Source: Monomorium pharaonis (taxonomy: Eukaryota > Arthropoda > Insecta > Hymenoptera > Formicidae). From it: 64,000 nucleotides of DNA. Shown here piece by piece: positions 14,045 through 27,925 of the stretch. The position numbers and the translations under genes were made by a program. The notes beneath the pieces are model-generated. The model saw only the letters and a list, made by a program, of their open reading frames with translations, did not search any database and was not told where the DNA came from. The stretch lies in the NCBI RefSeq assembly GCF_013373865.1, contig NC_050470.1, positions 806,001 through 870,000 on the forward strand, read 5' to 3'. The first letter of the stretch is position 1. The number at the start of each line of letters is the position of its first letter.

Positions 14045-17000
14045 TCAGTTCGTTTATTCCCTCGCTTTTTAATTAAGTTAAACGTTGCCACGAAATTGAG
14101 GCTTTGTTCACCAGAGATACCTTGAGAAGCGTGATTAAAGAAGGATCACGAAAAGTGAGTGAAAATGAAGCAACGATTACGCTCGAAATTCCTAACGCTG
14201 ATTTTTCGGAAGTCGCTTCGGCCACCTACACATCTTTCATTTATAGCACAATGAAATTCCTCTATTCTGCAATCGCGCGAGTTGAGATGTTCTATTTTAG
14301 CTTTTCTCTGTAATCCAGGCATTCATTCTAATGGCGCATGAACAGAATGAAAGAAAAGATTACGAAGGACAAGACATTACTGTGTGTTCACAACTTTATG
14401 TAGTATATTAGGTAACAATAAAAAAAGCAGCGCAAAAAGAAAATTCTAATTTACAAGGAGGGAGGGAAACATAGTTGTTCTAGAATATTTAAAATTCAGC
14501 TGTAATTTCTTTATTTTAGTGTCGAGTGTCCATTTTACGACATATCAGAGAAAGCTGTACTTCGAACAGGTTTGCCACCCTCGGCAGATGTTTCTCAAGG
14601 GAACAACGAGCGAGATATCACGTGATCTTATATAGAAATTCCCTGTTGTTCGGCCTTCACACGTCCTTCTCTTTGTTCACTTTTGGAATGCAAGCTTGCG
14701 CAACCTTTTTCCGTAACATGGAAAAACTTTCTTTGGCGCAAAAGAATTCTCCCTCAATGAGAGATTTTTTCCTGCTTCTTTCTTCTCGTCTTTACGCTTT
14801 CTATTTTTCTTCTTTCATTAAACAAAATTGACGATTTTTTCGCGTGATCATTTTTATTCTCGCAAAGTGTAATTTGCACATCTAATTGTTTTCTTGCATT
14901 GTATCCGTTGCGTCGTTCTATTTGTCCCGAGCGCCATCCCCTATAAATTCAATCAATCTTCTTTGTTCTCTCTCTCTCTCTCTCTCTCGTTTTCTCGCTC
15001 GCTTACTCTTGCAGCCGTGACCAGAACGGCGCGCAGAGGCAGGAAATTGGAAATGCAAACGTTGCAAGGAGCCGACGACACGAGCCGGGAAATTGATGTT
15101 TCTCGTGCCACCATCGTCCTAACTTTACCTGCCAGGATTCGAAACGCCGTCGATCCATCGCGTTGGCTGGCCGGAAGTAAAATCCTCTCCAAGTATTCTT
15201 TCTTTCCCTTCGACTCGTGGCCACATCCCAGGATGACTTTGTTGTTGGAACGGCGAATTTGATTAAGAGAATAATCCCTTCTTTCTTTTTCGCGAATCGG
15301 TCCTCCCTTCTCGTGCATTTCAAACCACGTATTGCTCCTTTTCTATCGCTCACCTCTTTTATCAGCGAGACGTTTTCATATCTGACAATGATACGAGTTA
15401 CCGTCACGCTTTAAATTTGACATATATTTAACATACACGAAGTTTTATGATAATTTGTAAAGTGTACTTTTTTGTACACGATAATTTTAAACTTAACACC
15501 TCACGGTAGCCTATAGTAAACAAAATGCTACTTAACTTCTTTTTATTCAGAATTAATTCTTCTGAATTAATTTTTTTCATTTTTTATTTACATAACACAC
15601 ACCAGCCGGGATATAGCCAAGTGTATGTATGTACATATGACTTTAAAATGAGATAATAATTAGCACAGAAACGTGGTTTTAATTCGCGTTACGCGTGCTA
15701 ATATGGAAGTTTAATTCACGTTGCGTTGAATTAAGTGGAATTTTCACGGTACGAAGGGGTTAATTGCCGGCTTTCCGTTATGAATTTCCCGTCGAAAGCG
15801 ATCGTTCTTTTTCGCATTTCTCTCGAGATTGGAAGAGAGGCAGGGAGAAATAGAGAGAGAAGGAGAGAAAGATACCGTCGTTTTAACTACGAGTTACAGC
15901 GAGCTTTGATGCTAATGACCGTCTAAGTAGATTTAAACGTATCCCGTCGTTGCACGTTCCACCGCGCCGCGCCGCGCCGCGCGCACATCGCGAGCGTGCT
16001 TTTTTGTAATCGTCGCGCTGCGGCAAATGCCGCTTCCACATATAGCGTATATCAAAAGACAAATGGTCTCGTGGCGACCGGGGATTGCAACAAATTCCGT
16101 AGCTGAACGATCATTTCTCGCGGATACGTGCCGCGTTATTTGCGCAATTCGCTTTACCAGCAGAGGTTCGCGCGCCAATACGAACAAATAAAGCGACATT
16201 ATTGTGAAGCACTTTCGGTGTATCAAAAGGTGCGACGACACTCATCTCTCTCTTTCGAGCTAAATGTTAAAAAGGACACGCTAGCTATGAATGCAAAATT
16301 ACACGAATCCCCGGACACAATTCGTTTGTGAATAGACCTCCATCCATTTCTTGCCATTCTCTTGGCGTTTTCTATACGTCAAGTACGGAGATTCAATTTT
16401 TGCGAAAAAAAAAAAAAGAGTACCTATCTCTCCCGCCGTGGTTTTCCACTCGTTCACTCGGCCATGTTTTGGTCGCTTGACTCGCACCGAATCTTTAATT
16501 CGACGATCAAATATTATTGCTATCAACGTGGTCGCCCGAACATCCGCGTCGCCTGTGTCAAACAAACACGGCGATAAAGGCTCGGCGCTTACGCGTGTTT
16601 TCTGTGATAATAAATTTGCCCCCGCGCACGTTGTACAGCACGAAAGAGAGGAGAGATTCGTTTGATCTTCGCAGCGCTAGCATCTCCCGAAGAGCGGCCT
16701 TCTCGTATAAAAAAAGAGAGATAACGCAAAGAGAGATAAGAGACTCTTCCGTTTACGATCCCCGAGCACAATTCGAACAAGTTCGTGACGAGGCGTGACG
16801 CGGAGCGCGGGGGGAAGGCAATCTCCTGACGAAAGCTGTGCCGGGATCGACTCGAACGCGCGCGGTAGCATCGCTAAAAAGCAGTATACACGCGCATCTG
16901 ATTGAAGTTTGTAATATCATGAAATTGTGAATACCGTTACGCCCGCTCCGGTATACACAAAAGGCTGCAAAACGACACGTCGCGCGGCGCGTGTCACCCA

Positions 17001-18157
17001 AATCAATTTTTGACGCCGCGATGCGATAACCGCTTCCATCAATACGCGTTATCTTCGTTATCGTCGCGTGTTTTCAAATTTCCGAATCGATTCTTTTACC
17101 CACGGTCTCTTCCTGGCGTATATGGTATATGCTAACGCGTTTTTTTTTTTTTTTTTACAATCACGCAATACAGGCGCACGCTATCGGCCGTGCGTCCGCG
17201 CGCGTACGTCACACACGTTAACAGCGTATAGTGGTTATAATAGAGGCTTCTACCCATTCCTCGTATCTCGTCTCGTCTCGTCTTGCCATGTTGTTTTCGT
17301 CGAGGGGGCAGACCTCGTGGATCTCGACTCCCCGACTACGTCATAAGCGTCTATTTATACTCCGACGCAGCGTATAAACGTATACAGGGTGTTCCGCGTG
17401 ATTCGCATTTACAGCTTGCACTTTAGCGCTCGTAAATGACCGGCGGAGGTGCGCTGCTACGCTAAAGAAATACGAGGTCCATGGAGGGGCAAGGGGAAGC
17501 GGAAAATTGCTGAGATCATGCAAAAGCTGTGGACAGAGCAAGAAGACGCGAAACGTGTATTATCGGAAACTCGTTTTCTTCTTGCAATCACATCGTGGAA
17601 GGGGAATGAAATTTGCTGCGAATGAATTTAATGATTAACAGTAACAAGCGAATGAATCGTAAAGTAAAGAGACGAGACCCTTTTAAAGAAAGTTGACGTT
17701 TAATTCGTAAAGTAATTTATGGGAAACTCTGGGCGTCACTCCGTATACCCGTTCTTCGTGAATGAACTCGGCACGGAGTATCCGGATCTTCGCCGTACTG
17801 CCTCGCAAAATATACACCCACACACTGTCGTGTCGATGCCAACCTAGACGGAATTTTCGCCGCGTTCGTGATTCACTACGAATCTCTGATGCGTTTGCAA
17901 CGTAGACTGTTCCCGAATCAAATATTCAGCAGAAAAATTGGATTTACGTTTAAGGCATTGTCGACAAACAAAGAATTTACCGTAAATAACACTGAGTACG
18001 CGTGAGCATCTGAGGTATCCGGTAGATCGGCGTTTCCCGGTCAGGACGATTTCTGACGGAGGAATGGAATAAGCACCGATCCGGTAAGTGCATTAGCGCG
18101 CACCATATTCGGTTGTCGACAGCGGTGGTACAGCGTCAAGCTCTGTCATCACTCCGG

Positions 18158-18199
18158 GCCTGCAATCTGCGTGAATTACGCGCCACGCAGATTACAGGC
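18158..18199. repeat. 16-bp inverted repeat, one mismatch
   Basis: GCCTGCAATCTGCGTG pairs with CACGCAGATTACAGGC across a 10-nt loop (AATTACGCGC). The stem is short for a miRNA precursor, and I recognise no known miRNA in it. Confidence 0.65.
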
Positions 18200-18253
18200 G
18201 TGTACGGAGAGACGGTGGGCATTTATGCCGCGGCATATATGGCAGCCAGGACC

Positions 18254-18279
18254 TCGAGCGAAAGCTCATTTTCGCTCGA
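18254..18279. repeat. Perfect 10-bp hairpin, 6-nt loop
   Basis: TCGAGCGAAA and TTTCGCTCGA are exact complements around GCTCAT. It lies only 54 bp after another hairpin, so this 120-bp segment is unusually rich in stems. Confidence 0.65.
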
Positions 18280-20742
18280 TCCACGAAACGACCGTGCGAT
18301 AATTTGCAATAACTTGGAAAGCCGAGCTTTAGTCCGTTCTCGCGTCGTTTGAAAATGCTTTTTGCTTTTCTTTCTTTACCATTGTGGGGCGTTCTACCTT
18401 GCCTAGTCCCCGCTTCCTTAGCCGGAAATGGCGCAAAACCTTTACGGATGCACGGCACGATCTGACATTCTCCAACATCGTTTACGCTAACAGCCGCAAA
18501 AGAAACAAGTTCTGCTACAGTACATCTATCCGTTAATGGATAAAGTCGCTGCCGTTTATCGCCGCTTCTCTCCATGGAAAAATCTTTTGTTCTACTTACG
18601 CCATAAACCGTAAAAAACAGTCACAAGTCATAATTAAACAAAACTAACGGTGCATCGTAGAAAAGTGCAGAATAAACGAGCAGTGTGTCTCGCAAAGGTG
18701 TGCGCGATACAGCTTGATTTTACAGTTAATTATGGAGGTTCTTAATTAGGAGAAAAATAATAGATGTGGTCGCGAAAAGAGAAGGTCGTTAACGTGAGAA
18801 TGTGTTTCACGTCGTTTAAAGTCGATATCACTGTAACATATTATCATTTTCTGCACGTACATCTACATCGGAGGAGTAGTTTAAAAAAAAAAAGGAGAAA
18901 AGAATCGTAATATTTTCAAATGTCGTCTAGTTAGGACACTTACTATAGTTGAAGGGTCATAGAAATTTACCGAGCGCATTAATTGTTTGCAGGGTGATTA
19001 TTGCTTGTCGGTCTGTCGGGATGAGAATCCGCGATACATCGTGCCGACAATAAAATCCGCTTATCCGCCGATAAACGCATTTGAATCGGGGCCAACTATT
19101 TATAATTCCGTCGGGATATATGCTTCTAGCTGAGTTATAGCCGCGTACGACATATTGCATGTTCCGTGCGATTGATCAACATACACGTATACGTGTAATG
19201 TCATAAAATTTGAAATACATTTTTTTTTCTTTATTTGCCTAAATTGCCAATTCGGCACATTTGTAGTATACAATTATAATATTTTATTAAAGTACTCGAG
19301 TAATTGAATCTGCACAGTAATTGGTAATTACGGTACGTGTTGTGACGTAATATTTACGTAATGCAAATATCGAGGGGTCTCGCAAATGATCATGCGACGA
19401 CAATAACAACAATAACAAGGATAATGATAGGATATTTAATTGCTGCTCGTTAATTATGCAATTTCTATTGAAATCGTTAATTATCCCGTTTGGTTTTTCT
19501 CTTCATTTATTTTTTTCTGCTCCCAATTCTTTTGTAGTCAACTTGCGTAAGTGCGTTACACGCAACAGTTTCCAGCAGAATTATCAAGACGAAAAATATA
19601 TTGTTACACAGCAAATGCGCGACTGTATGGGAAAGTACTAAATACCTGAAACCAATCCGCGAAAGATCTGCGGATGAAAGGAGCGGAGTAGTTGGTATAA
19701 AAGCCATCTATCTTTAGAAATTTTATTTCGGGCTTCTCCTTCGCGCTTATGATGGTGATCGGCGCAGGGAAAACGGCCGACACAGTTTCCGTCGCCGTGC
19801 ATTTCCACGCGTGCATCTCTGGGGAAAAGCGTGTGCACGCGCGCGCACTGTAAAATTATGCGGTGAAACAGATCGATTTTTCAAACAATCGAACGGATGT
19901 AAATTACAATTTCAAAATCGATGTTAAAATGCATGAGCTTCCGTGGCGACGATGATGACAACAACGACGACCACGACGGCGAACGTCGACGTCGATGACA
20001 CGAGAGCATTGCTGGTCTAAGAAAAAGGCCAAAGAAAACAAGAATTTTTCACTCAAAGTCTACAAAGTCGAAAAATTGATTATGTATCGATAAAAAAAAA
20101 CAATGAAAAGAAACGGTTGTTTGCGATACATATATATTAATATTTATTACGTTATGTATTTGCATAAAGATGCGAATGTTTGTTTTTAGAGTTAATAACG
20201 GAAACGCAGCATGTATTTTCGTTTCGCTTGTTTGTTGTCATTACGAAGTATTGATAATCGCGCTCGTCCGTGCGATTTAATCGAATACTGACGGCGTTGT
20301 TTTCAATTAGCATTACTCGAAACGAACACCACAGATAATCAAAGTCGAAAGATCGCGTCAAAGATTTACGCACGAATCGAAATTTAAATAGTAGCCGTCC
20401 TTCGTTCGCTCCTTAGCACGTCTTGTAGCCATAAGCGGCGCGAATTCTTGCCGATCGATTTCTTTTCTATGTCAGGTATAGAGTCGCAATTACGGTTTTT
20501 TTCCACTGAAAATATAATGCGCGTCAATGTAATCTTTCGCCAGATCGGCCAAGCGTCTGCCAGCATTCAATCGCGAGATTGTATTAACGTATTTATTCGT
20601 TCTCTGATAAGGCAAATGTATCCGTAGAATTACGTCGTAATTTTAATACGAAGTGCAAATTATCGCTGTGGTTCAAATACCTTTATCAAATTACCTACAG
20701 ACAAAATTGGCGAAATAGTCAAGGTTAAAATATTGTTTGCAG

Positions 20743-20795
20743 GATAGCCCGGTGGAGCAACGCTTGTCCTTGGATGAGACGCAGTATTGCCGCGG
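20743..20795 (+). other. Splice-bounded mini-exon candidate (53 bp)
   Basis: The 53-bp segment lies between an acceptor (TATTGTTTGCAG) and a strong donor (GTGAGTTTTTT). In one frame it reads DSPVEQRLSLDETQYCR, which looks protein-like. A second frame is also open, and the third has an early TAG. The length is not a multiple of three, so it would shift phase between neighbouring exons. The pyrimidine tract before the acceptor is weak. I do not recognise the peptide. It may be a small exon of a long-intron gene, a leader exon of the BTG gene, or chance. Confidence 0.3.
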
Positions 20796-21439
20796 GTGAG
20801 TTTTTTTTATAATATTGATTCTTCATTGGTGATGCGTGTTTTGTGACGCAACGGATATCGTACAGTGTGTCAACACGTAGTCGCAGTTCGTGTTCGTGTC
20901 TTGGCGTTTTTACTTTCTTTGTGCTTTTAAAATATGCTCGAAAGTGGGCTTGGAAAAATTTAATGATCTATTTGTTTAAAAATACTGCATAAATCATGAA
21001 ATTTTGCATACAGCGACTGAGTGATGATTTTATAAAAATATGTAACGTTCATTAACACACACATCCTGATTGTTCAACGCCATTGACTTCCATCTCATTA
21101 TTTAAAGATGAAAGTTTCATATTTAAACGCAACTTAAATGACATACGCAAGACGAATCATTTATTTTTACATAAAATAATCGATATCATATATATTTATA
21201 TATGGAGAGTAGGTAGCGACACAGGAAAAGGTTTCATTGATATTACAATAGCTGCTTCATCTACGAATGTTACATAAATGCATCGTCAAATTAAACGGAG
21301 AAGCAAATGGGAGAGGCGGCTGTAAATAACAACTGCAGAAATCTCTCTCGATATCCGTTACGTTACAATTCGCCGATATAGTTCTGTACAACAATATATA
21401 TGATATAAATAACGGTGCGGAATTATCAGGAGAGCTCGC

Positions 21440-21611
21440 CACGTGCGGGTGATACGCGCGTTCGCCACGTGCGGCCGTTACACGTGGTACGTGATCACGT
21501 TGCACGCGTTACAGCATCAATATCTCTTGATTGGTGGGAAAAACAGAGGAGAAGTTTTCCGACTCGGAACACGAGTCGACACGCCAGTGGCAGGTGGCAG
21601 CCTGGCAGGTG
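21440..21611. promoter_or_regulatory. E-box cluster, candidate bHLH-bound enhancer
   Basis: Three CACGTG words occur within 47 bp (21,440-21,445, 21,466-21,471, 21,481-21,486). The first two sit inside a repeated CGCCACGTGCGG context spaced 26 bp apart. About 100 bp further on, CAGGTG occurs twice (21,591 and 21,606) inside a repeated TGGCAGGTGGC. CACGTG is the classic site for Myc/Max and Clock/Cycle-type bHLH dimers, and CAGGTG for other bHLH proteins and Snail-type zinc fingers. Enhancer function is inferred from clustering only. The target gene is unknown. Confidence 0.35.
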
Positions 21612-22605
21612 GCTACAGGTCTCCGTAAATAAAATTTTTCATCAAACACGCGCTGTTAAGGTCATTTCGACGAATAATCCTGTGTTGTAGGCTAACGTGA
21701 CGTCGCAGGCGTCAAGAGATAACGCGTCGAGAGCGTCGAGATTATGCTCGCGACCCGGCCCAGCCCTCGGTTCGAAAAACTTCGAGCGATTTGCCTTCTC
21801 GATCGCGCGAATAAATCTCGATGCGTAATCGCACGAGGAAACGCAAGAGGAGGCGCGCCCGTTTCTCGCCGCGAGCGAGATTTCGGTTATCGATAACGCG
21901 ATCTTTCTCGTACGGCAGCCTTGACTGCAAAGTATACCGTCTCATAGGCATGCCCCTGTTTACGCTCCGAAAATCTTACGCATCGAAATTTTTCCCCCAG
22001 GTGAAATTGCGCGCGAGGCCCTCGGGCATCGTGACGATGAAACCCACGAAATTACGGGGGACCTGACGAATCCTGATTCCGACGCGAAGCGGCGGAACGA
22101 GAGGAGCTCGTTTCGAGCGAGAGGAGCACTCTCCGGGTCTCATTCCCACCCTCTCTCCGTTGTTCTTTCTCCGCTTCTCCCGCTCGCTCGCTCGCTCGAG
22201 GAATCGGGCGCAGAAAAACGTTTCTACGAACGAATCTTTAGCTCCCGAGGCGCACCACGCATTTTTCGAGATAGATGCTTCTCCCGTTTCGCTCCTCGAG
22301 CCTCGTGATTTAATCCGTGATTGACGAAAGCAATCTATATTTTGAAAGACCTGCCCAGATGTTTTTTTTATTTATTTTTTTTCATTTAAAAGTTTTTATC
22401 AGAAAATTTCCAATTTTTCGCAACATTGATTTTCGACATACGGTAGATGAAAAAAAAAAGTTGGTAAAAATCTAAAACCGTCTTCTTAACTCGATTAATC
22501 CTGATTATATTCCTGTCGTCCATCGATGCAAAGCGATCGATGCCGCGCTGAATAATTCTGCACTCGACCCGCTTGTCGTTCTCGTCCAGCGTTACCAACG
22601 ATCGA

Positions 22606-22649
22606 CCGTCGCCGTCGCCGTCGTCGTCGTCGTCGTCCTCCTCCTCCTC
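22606..22649. repeat. CGTC/CCT trinucleotide tract
   Basis: GTCGCC and GTC triplets run into CCT triplets. The tract would encode poly-Ser on the plus strand or poly-Thr/Arg in reverse, which explains the open frames over it. There is no other evidence for coding. Confidence 0.85.
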
Positions 22650-24853
22650 ACGGAGTTTTTTCTTTCGCGAAACGACTTCGGCCTCCTTCCGCCATCACGA
22701 TGCGATTGAAACGACGAGCGGTGAAGGAATAGGGGCCGTGGGAAAAGCGGTAAAACGCGTCGGTAGCGCCCGGCGCGAGCTCGCGGAACCTTTTGCTCCG
22801 CAAGTTCGTCGACCGCCACGATGCACTCAACGATTGCGCTGTTTTTCTCGCTTCGTTTCCCTCATTACTTGGGGCAAATCGCCGGGAAGGTTTCCGCGCG
22901 ATCTGAAATCCACGAAAGATAGAACGCGTTAAAATGCAAACCAATTTGTAACGCTTTATTTACAGCGGTCTAAAGTTGGCTGCGTCATCGCGTCGCGGAG
23001 TCGCGTACGATGCAACGATTTAATTTACCCCACGAAGAACACTTTGCTGATAAATAGACTGTCACAGTGTAGACTCCAACAAGCCGTATCGCGTCACGAC
23101 GTTCTTATTGACCGTGCGGCACGTCGTCGACTCTGTTTACAAGTAAGAGCTGCCAACAACAAATTGACGGTAGTCGTTTTTCTCGCGCGTCAATAAGCAG
23201 TCTGTCACGTCGTTACTCTTTTTTTTTTTTTAGCATTTTATTTAAAAATAAATTCCCGGCGGGATTGAAACTGCGACGGCGCGACACAGGCCTGCCCGCC
23301 ATGTAAAATAAACACGTGACGCAAATGAGGCGCGGGAAGGGTTCGCAATAGGTCACGGGCTCACGTGGGGTGTGAATGGCGAATTATTAATAATAAAAAT
23401 TGATTGCTCCGAACGAGAGCTTGTTCCAGCCAATCTCCGCGGATGACATAATCGAATCCTCGAAACGCTAATCGAACGATCTCGCGGTGCAGGATTTCAT
23501 CCGTCGATGCCGCACAGTTGGTCGACAAAATCGTTTCCCTCCCTCGACGTCAACAACGTGAAATTTTATCTCGTTTATTATTCAGCGATATCAAATTAGA
23601 TCTCCGAAGAGCGTTTCAAATGCGGTACGCACGCATGGAAATTGGATCTCGAGTTTTTTAACTATTGATGTCCACTATGTGCATCATTTAATTTTTAGCT
23701 TATCTCTAAATTCGATGCCGTTTAAATTAAACATTTGCGTTTTGTTTGTATCTGATCACGATGAAAATGTCTTTTTATAGAAGTTGTACTTCTTTCCTGT
23801 GCCACACTTCTGTTTACATAAATTATTTTGCAACCGACAGCGACTTGTAAGTGACCAATAAAAAAAAAAGTTTTCTCCTACGAAGTTCTTGACGTGTCCT
23901 GACGCACGAGAGCGAAGTAGGTTAATTATTTTTTATCTCAAACATAGTCTTTTATCGATCGCGTGCGAGCCGTGGAAAATTTTTACGCGATCGTTTAAGC
24001 ACCGCCGACAGCGGAATTCTTCGTTCGTTCGTTGTTTCTATCATTCGCGCGCAAAATAAATTCTTACATATGTCGATGCCTCGATGCATTCGATGTCGGA
24101 TACATTAAATAGGAATCGCTTTCCCACGCGTAACGCGCGTGTCTCCATCGAGTGGGCTCTCTCGCGATTGAGCTACCGCAGTATATTTATATCGCGAATT
24201 TATATCCCGGGATTACGTTGTACGTCGTTACGTCATTTACCTGAAATATAATTCTATATTTATTACAAAAGGACCATTGTATCTCTAACGCGTTTCACGC
24301 GCGTTTCCGGCGCGTCCTTTCGCGTCCAGTGAATCGAATATTCCGATTTTCACGTTTAAAATGTGGACCGTGCGTGATGCGGAGAAAGAAAGTTATTGTC
24401 TATTTCGCGACTGACGATTGACACACACGCGACTCTCGAGCTCGTTAAAGGCGCACGTTAAATCCTCGTACGATTGCCTTCGCAAAGTTCGCTTCGGACG
24501 AATACGAGCCAAGGCTGAAGCAATATAACGGCAACTGGTGTGCCCCAGGAACGATGATTTGTCTCCTCGTGGTAGCCTTAAAAGCTTTCGTATGAGTTGG
24601 AAATCATTGCGTTGGAAATCACTTCGCTCTACCCGCTTATTACTTTAAATACCACCGGCGCGGCGTATCGTCGTCGTACTTTTGCGGATTACATTATTAT
24701 GTACCGTTCGTGTCCCTCGGATAAAAGATAATTAACGTCTGCGTTCGGCTCGTGCGTATATGTATAAGCTTTGTATATTTTACCTGTAATTTATTACTTG
24801 ATCCTTACAATTGGATGAAATGGCCATTGACCAATTATGTGAGAAAAAAGAAA

Positions 24854-24856
<3 letters not shown>

Positions 24857-24893
<37 letters not shown>
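24857..24893. repeat. GA microsatellite
   Basis: About 18 uninterrupted GA units. It generates an Arg-Glu run in the plus-strand frame and Ser-Leu in reverse. Confidence 0.9.
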
Positions 24894-24895
<2 letters not shown>

Positions 24896-27800
24896 AAGAT
24901 TTATCATCTTTCCCGTCGAAAACGGAAGAGGAGGAGGTCTTTCTTTGGCGTGAGTAAAAATACACAGAATTTCGCTTTACAAGGAAAGAAGTAATTGGAA
25001 AATAGATTCTTGCGACATTGTCGAGTACCGACCCGTTCTCTCGTGCACATCGCGTTATTGCAACACTTTTAATACTCGTTGAGAACGGATTATTATCACC
25101 GTTATCCATCCTGATAACGGGGCCTCGTCCTCTCGAACGGACAAGCGGCGATGGTTTTTTATCCGCTCCTTCGCTTCAGAGAACGAACGCGCTCTTCCGT
25201 GCTCTCTGGCCTCTCCTAATTGATCACGTTCTTGAAAATTTTGCAGACGGAAATTAATTTTCCTTCCGTACGAGAAATATATCGGACGGTACACGAGGTG
25301 AAGGTTTTTCGCCGTTGCATTTTTCTCATATGTATATTTATTTTCTTGGAAAAACATTCCACGTGCCGAGAGAGAGAGAGAGTGTGTGTGTGTGTGTGAG
25401 ACGCATGGCATATTGAAGATTATGAAAGGTACAATATAATTCGTGGAAATATATCATCGGAGAAAAATAGTATTTTTCATTGAAATTATTAAAGCTTGAA
25501 GACTTGAAGTTAATTGGAGTCAAATACGTTTTTCTTGTCTGTGCATGCAAATCTAGTCAAAAAGAACGTTTGTACAGGCTGTCTAGTGTACGCGAATGAA
25601 ACGAAATAAAATAACTTTCCAAGAGCCCACGCTCGCGGCAATTCGCTCACCGCTATTTCGATCTAAGTGTACGGACGAGGAGAGAAAGTTTCGTATCGCA
25701 AAGTATATGTCTGCGATTTCGCGGGACACTCACGTTTTAGCCGATTGTATCGAGCAATGCTACTCTGAGCGCGCGTCGAATAGAAACGGACGATTAATTT
25801 CGTCTTGTAAGCGCCCAAGATATCGAAATGGGTTGATCGAAATGTACACGTTCGCTGAATAAAAGTTTTTTTAATCTGCTACACAAAATGTTATACTCTT
25901 TGCTGAGGTTCTTTTATTCCCAGCGTGCGTTTATACTGAACGTAGTTTATAAGAGATATTATAACACGTGTATACGAATTTTGTAAACTAATTATATGCA
26001 AATTTATTAGGACGTTTTGCACTCAATTTAAAACTCTGGAGCGCATCCGTACGTCTGTTAACGAAAATAAATGCTACCGTGTGAGCGGAGAAAAAAAGAA
26101 ACACTTAATATGACGTTACTTTTTCAGCCTTTAGAACGACGGAGATTATATTGTTAAACCGGCCGTGAACCAGCGCCGGCATTTATGATACGTCGCGAAT
26201 GCAGTCACTCGCGATAAACGTCGCTCTTAAACTCATGTAAATGAAGATGAATACCTTGCCGGATAATTTTTATCCCCCCGTCTGAATTTTCCTACGGAAA
26301 GTTCAGTATGACGTACTGTTAATTTCACAATAATGATGTTTACTGTTCAAGAGGTCGAATTCACGCTGAGCCGTGGCCCTGATCAGGAATGATTTATGAT
26401 TCAAGCGGACAAGTATCGTTTTTCCGAGCGCGGTTTTGCGGATCGAAGGCCACTATTCGCAAAAAGGCACGTCGTTACGTCGGAGATTGGAGGGCGGGCG
26501 GCCACGGAGGAGGGAGAGAAAGAAAGAGAGGCGGAGGGAGGCAAGGGATTTATGATCGAACGGGCGTCCGATTCATTATTGCAAAGTTTGCGATATCGGC
26601 GGGCGCAGACTTTACGCTGCGAATACGTGACGGCGACTGAGCATCGTTGCGATCGGAGTACAGAGAGGAGGGGAGGAGGAAAAAAAGTAGAACGACGAGT
26701 TTCCTTCGGGCGATGATAGTTGAGGAGAGATAGAGAGACGCATGCAGGGATAAAAGGAGAAAGAGGAAGGAGGAAGGGATCTGCACCGAACAGTTATCCG
26801 TCCCTAATGTTTGCTCGGGCTCCTTCGACCGGCGACTGCGATGACGGCATTTTCGATCGCTCGAGAGACCGGTCTTGAGATCGAGATTTCGTTTTCTCCG
26901 CGATGCTCTTTGGCCCTTGACTTGGAAAATCTGCATATTTTTTTCCTAGCTTGAACGCCACGAGCGATTGCGAAAAACAAAGGGAGGGATTTACGAGCGA
27001 GTCGCAACAACGTGTCAAAAAGTCAGCAGTCTTCAGCTTGGATGTGAATTTCAAGCGAGATAGTGACGAATACGAGAGGGCAAAGAGAGACTGTTTACAA
27101 GACGATATTTCGTAATATCCCGTATCTCTACGTGAAAGAAAAACAATTTTTTTTTTATCTGAACGCAGCGTTTTGTTTAATCATTCGGTTGAAATTAAGC
27201 AATCGAGTATGGCGCGTTGTGCGGAGCGCAAGAGTAGTCTATTTCCGATACGGCTCCATTCGATCGGAGCGGGTATTCGTTGCTATCCGTGGTTAGCAGT
27301 TAGATAGTAGTTGAGCACCTCGCGATTCGCTGTTCAAAGAAAAGTAGGATGGTTCTACAAAACAGTTAGATGGCCCTGATGTTAGCAAATCACCGAGCGG
27401 CCGTGCCTACATTCGCCGCGATACGATACTGAGTACGGCTTTTCAGAAGATTTGAAGCGTTTCGCAATTTCGTTCGTGCGATTCTTCACGCATACCAAAT
27501 AACAGAACTCTTAAAAGGTACTCTTTATATACTTAGATCAGAGCGTAACATTCTTGTTCCATTGTTATCCACTCGAAAGAAATATACCGTATTTAAACTT
27601 TCCGTTCTATATAGTCCAATAATGTTAATAATCATATCGTCGAATAAATATAGGATTGCTGTAATAATTTTTACGTTGTACTTTTCCACGATATGCAGAG
27701 AAAATTTATTGCCGTTCTTAGATACACGGTTCGCTTATCCTCTCGCTTTTCCACACTTTGAGCACCATGCGAACAAGGAATCGGGATTCTCGTTTCCTCC

Positions 27801-27925
27801 AGGCTCGTCGATCTTTGGCCTCCGTCTGCGCTCCGCCTTCGCTTCGTGCCGCTCCGCGCGCTCCGACAAGCGGTTCTGATGCACGGCTTCAGATAGAGTT
27901 TCTAGGAGATATTTGAGAAACTCGT

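Larger units (their letters stand above)
10196..20742. other. Non-coding stretch with microsatellites and small hairpins
   Basis: No recognisable gene. It contains three major microsatellites (10,571, 12,889 and 13,021), a perfect hairpin at 14,022-14,044, GCCGC-type repeats near 15,960-15,980, and two hairpins at 18,158-18,199 and 18,254-18,279. A TE-like word ACAGGGTGTTCC occurs near 17,385. Open frames reach about 130 codons but show no family signature and overlap one another on both strands. Confidence 0.55.

Noticed and set aside
14104..14313. Acceptor-donor pair and open frame around 14,115-14,154
   Set aside because: The frame continues past the donor and the peptide resembles nothing known. 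Pairs like this are expected by chance.
18045..18088. 44-bp acceptor-donor pair
   Set aside because: Two frames contain stops, and the open one is too short to judge. No other support.
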